Shown piece after piece: positions 63,201-64,000 of a stretch of 64,000 nt of DNA (the stretch's first letter is position 1; every line of letters begins with the position of its first letter). The DNA is from Branchiostoma lanceolatum (lineage: Eukaryota > Chordata > Leptocardii > Amphioxiformes > Branchiostomatidae). A program made the translations under genes and the position numbers. The stretch lies in contig NC_089739.1 in NCBI RefSeq assembly GCF_035083965.1, positions 9,102,001 to 9,166,000 of the forward strand. Reading direction: 5' to 3'. Below the pieces are notes generated by a model that made no database searches, was not told the DNA's origin, and worked only from the letters and a program-made list of their open reading frames with translations.

Positions 63201-64000
63201 ACAATGTTTATTGTTATGTTCTCATCCAGAAATCAACGAGTGTAATTCAAATCCCTGCATCGGAGGAACATGCGTCGATAGGATCAATGGGTATAACTGT
63301 ACCTGTCGGGAGGGGTTTGCTGGTGAAAGGTGTGAAATAAGTAAGTCTGCTTGTTCTTAGTTGAACTGTATGTCCAAACATGAATTTGGACTTACCGAAA
63401 TTTTCAAATGTCCAACGCTTGCCTTTGTTAAGGAATATATAATCCAACGTTTATAACATGATGTCACAGAAGTGGTGGATTGCTTGACAAAGACTAAAGT
63501 TGGACAGTCGAAAATTTCGGTAAGTCCAACTTTTGTGTTGGTACTTATAGTTAAACTTTGCTTCAGAATGATTTCTCCCTACACAGGTTTGATGTACTTT
63601 TATGCCAAGAATGTTTGTATCTATTACAGTACACTTACACACTTATAAAAGACATAAACTGGTCGTCTTTATTCTATTAATCAGCGTCTTAGTCGTATTT
63701 CATCTTAGATTTGATAAGACTACAGCATTAAGACATGTACAGTATCAAAGCAACAAACATTAAGACCATGACTACAGTTACCAGAATAGTTGAACATGTG
63801 AGCAGTAAACAACTGTTGAATGTATTTATCATCACATGTAAACATTTCGCAGCAATCGCTGAAGTAAATCAGTGTCATCTCTAAAAGTTGGTTTTAGTAT
63901 CCTCCGTCTTAACCACGTCTACTTAAAAAGGTTGACAGATTCCTATTTCATTTCCAGACATCGATGACTGTGAACCTCGTCCGTGTCTAAACAATGGGAC
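48231..64000 (+). CDS. Giant mucin-Ig-sushi-EGF surface or secreted protein (5' part)
   Basis: Exons: 48231-48285 (signal peptide; the exon may begin at 48161), about 48766-55050 (mucin A), 56139-56441 (Ig 1), 57722-59503 (mucin B), 60443-60748 (Ig 2), 60933-61109 (CCP), 61634-61750, 61949-62095, 62597-62713 and 63230-63340 (EGF types), and 63958-64000 (EGF, cut by the window end). Each junction is phase 1 and each exon keeps the frame, giving at least 3147 residues. The long Thr/Ser/Pro blocks should be heavily O-glycosylated and extended. The Ig, CCP and EGF modules are recognition or adhesion domains. No vertebrate orthologue is recognised. The job is unknown; a mucosal or immune surface role is speculation. 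The C-terminus and any TM helix lie beyond the window. Confidence 0.87.
48766..55050 (+). CDS. Mucin A exon: uninterrupted 6.3-kb Thr/Ser/Ala repeat
   Basis: About 2095 codons without a stop. From 48766 to about 54035 the unit is 15 bp (TCGACCACTGCAGCA, STTAA), with variants APSTAA, AQSTT and ASTSA. From about 54036 to 55020 the units read [11 protein letters not shown]. The exon ends [13 protein letters not shown] on donor GTATGT, phase 1. The start is uncertain: a TGA at 48681 bounds the frame, and the two adjacent acceptors at 48765 and 48768 both fit phase 1 but have a poor pyrimidine tract. Higher-order in-frame duplications of 567 bp (about 52200-52570 onto 52770-53135) and 639 bp (about 50766-50987 onto 51405-51626) are visible. 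Confidence 0.88.
55090..55485. repeat. (GTGA)n microsatellite
   Basis: Tetranucleotide GTGA/GTGT/GTAT repeat, in two copies of a roughly 120-bp pattern. It lies in the intron directly after the mucin A donor. Confidence 0.95.
55455..55745 (-). mobile_element. SINE family C copy in the intron
   Basis: It shares GGACCTCCATTTAGCAT, GAAGCTGGGTACTCATTTTC, GGGGCATGCCAGGATTCAAA and GGGCCAAACACCGTG with the copy at 47915. Confidence 0.6.
56139..56441 (+). CDS. Ig domain exon 1 (V-type)
   Basis: A 303-bp exon, phase 1-1. Strand B Cys is in [10 protein letters not shown], the core Trp in [10 protein letters not shown], and the strand F signature is QVDDGAYRC. It ends TELRVVG. It is nearly colinear with Ig exon 2. 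Confidence 0.93.
56620..57230. mobile_element. LINE relics in the intron after Ig 1
   Basis: Plus strand near 56627-56685 reads [17 protein letters not shown], a decayed reverse-transcriptase motif A. Minus strand 57001-57228 reads [20 protein letters not shown] and [11 protein letters not shown], a LINE C-terminal tail. The opposite orientations show these are two separate remnants. Confidence 0.6.
57607..57720. repeat. (CATT)n microsatellite forming the tract of a splice acceptor
   Basis: About 27 units of CATT run directly into CATAG, the acceptor of the mucin B exon at 57721. Confidence 0.96.
57722..59503 (+). CDS. Mucin B exon: Glu-Pro-Thr repeat
   Basis: 593 full codons without a stop, plus split codons at both ends. 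Units are EPTTT with [15 protein letters not shown] and TTTFTTTEP variants at 18- and 27-bp periods. It ends [15 protein letters not shown] on donor GTATGT, closely matching the end of mucin A. The acceptor gives Glu from a split codon after Ig 1. Confidence 0.9.
59560..59640. repeat. (GTGA)n short microsatellite
   Basis: Same motif and same position relative to the donor as the repeat after mucin A. Confidence 0.85.
59641..60442. other. Intron before Ig 2, with a family A fragment
   Basis: A family A piece lies at about 60060-60290 (ACCAAAAAATCAAGACCATA ... TCAAGGGCCTCTTACGTTATGC). The rest is unassigned. Confidence 0.5.
60443..60748 (+). CDS. Ig domain exon 2 (V-type)
   Basis: 306 bp, phase 1-1. 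[34 protein letters not shown] and the strand F signature QADDGTYRC mark a V-set fold. One sequon (NSS) lies near the end. It is a clear duplicate of Ig 1. Confidence 0.94.
60933..61109 (+). CDS. Sushi/CCP domain exon
   Basis: 177 bp, phase 1-1. It has the four-Cys CCP pattern: [39 protein letters not shown] and GTLLTCEG, with the conserved Trp before the last Cys. Confidence 0.95.
61170..61275 (+). mobile_element. Family A 3'-end fragment
   Basis: It ends GAGAAGGTATTAGGTCGTGG AGCTCTAGTT, matching the end at 14355-14380. Confidence 0.65.
61634..61750 (+). CDS. EGF-like exon
   Basis: 117 bp, phase 1-1: [33 protein letters not shown], ending FCL. It has six cysteines in EGF-like spacing but no calcium-binding start. 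Confidence 0.88.
   Translation, partial: QLRPVSGSVGLEAVLLMVAFRSVTATPDMDFLAFPSFA
61949..62095 (+). CDS. Calcium-binding EGF exon
   Basis: 147 bp, phase 1-1: [49 protein letters not shown]. It fits the cbEGF consensus of fibrillin/NIDO type. Confidence 0.94.
62161..62253. mobile_element. Hairpin MITE-like element
   Basis: GGGTACCATCCTCGGTAGTA ... pairs with TACTACGGAGAATGGTACCC, and CCGCTGGCTCAATCTT with AAGATTAAGCCAGCGG. The arms are about 38 bp and the loop is short. Confidence 0.65.
62597..62713 (+). CDS. Calcium-binding EGF exon
   Basis: 117 bp, phase 1-1: [40 protein letters not shown]. It has the cbEGF pattern. Confidence 0.94.
62973..63028. repeat. Perfect 22-bp inverted repeat (hairpin)
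   Basis: 62973-62994 (AGATGGATAAAATGGCACAG core) pairs perfectly with 63007-63028. The 12-nt loop can pair further. Confidence 0.8.
63230..63340 (+). CDS. EGF exon
   Basis: 111 bp, phase 1-1: [37 protein letters not shown]. It has the calcium-binding and hydroxylation patterns, one residue shorter between Cys2 and Cys3 than usual. Confidence 0.94.
   Translation, partial: KSTSVIQIPASEEHASIGSMGITVPVGRGLLVKGVK
63386..63529. mobile_element. Short inverted-repeat element (MITE-like)
   Basis: 31-bp ends: TTGGACTTACCGAAATTTTC (63386 onward) against GAAAATTTCGGTAAGTCCAA (to 63529). They then pair imperfectly through CAAATGTCCAAC / GTTGGACAGTC. Confidence 0.7.
63958..64000 (+). CDS. EGF exon, cut by the window end
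   Basis: After acceptor TTTCCAG it reads [14 protein letters not shown] in phase 1, the start of another calcium-binding EGF module. Confidence 0.85.

Overview
The window is animal nuclear DNA with split genes, canonical GT/AG introns and dense young repeats. The gene set fits a deuterostome invertebrate, most likely a cephalochordate (amphioxus): shuffled extracellular domains on phase-1 exons, an intronless RING-NHL gene, and mucin, Ig, sushi and EGF domains in one gene. The organism is inferred from gene style and cannot be proved from the sequence.

Layout. At 1-2174 (+) lie the last four coding exons of an ALDH8A1-type aldehyde dehydrogenase. At 4229-16510 (-) is a complete gene that I could assemble exon by exon: signal peptide, one discoidin (F5/8C) domain, 16 intact EGF modules, a transmembrane helix and a 132-residue cytoplasmic tail. 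The summed exons are 3012 bp, exactly in frame, giving 1003 residues. A 17th EGF exon in this gene is destroyed by a 21-bp minisatellite. From 16.5 to 39.5 kb the DNA is mostly repeats: a three-layer transposon nest (17.75-21.01 kb), a second copy of the middle element, several minisatellites, and a 5.4-kb array of about 71-bp units built from splice-acceptor-like sequence (29.6-35.0 kb). Only weak exon candidates are seen there. At 39576-40793 (+) is an intact single-exon RING-NHL E3 ligase resembling malin/NHLRC1. From 41 to 48 kb there are tRNA-derived SINEs, a duplicated block and a relic of Thr-rich repeat DNA.

From about 48.2 kb to the window end (+) runs the 5' part of a very large gene: signal peptide, a 6.3-kb Thr/Ser/Ala mucin exon, V-type Ig domain, a 1.8-kb Glu-Pro-Thr mucin exon, a second Ig domain, a sushi/CCP domain, then five EGF-type exons, the last cut by the window edge. 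Every junction is phase 1. At least 3147 residues are encoded here.

The two large surface-protein genes are built of symmetric phase-1 modules, so modules can be added, duplicated or skipped without breaking the frame. A recurring theme is tandem duplication at splice junctions. It is seen in the ALDH intron (decoy acceptor), twice in the EGF gene, in the broken EGF exon, and probably as the seed of the 71-bp array.
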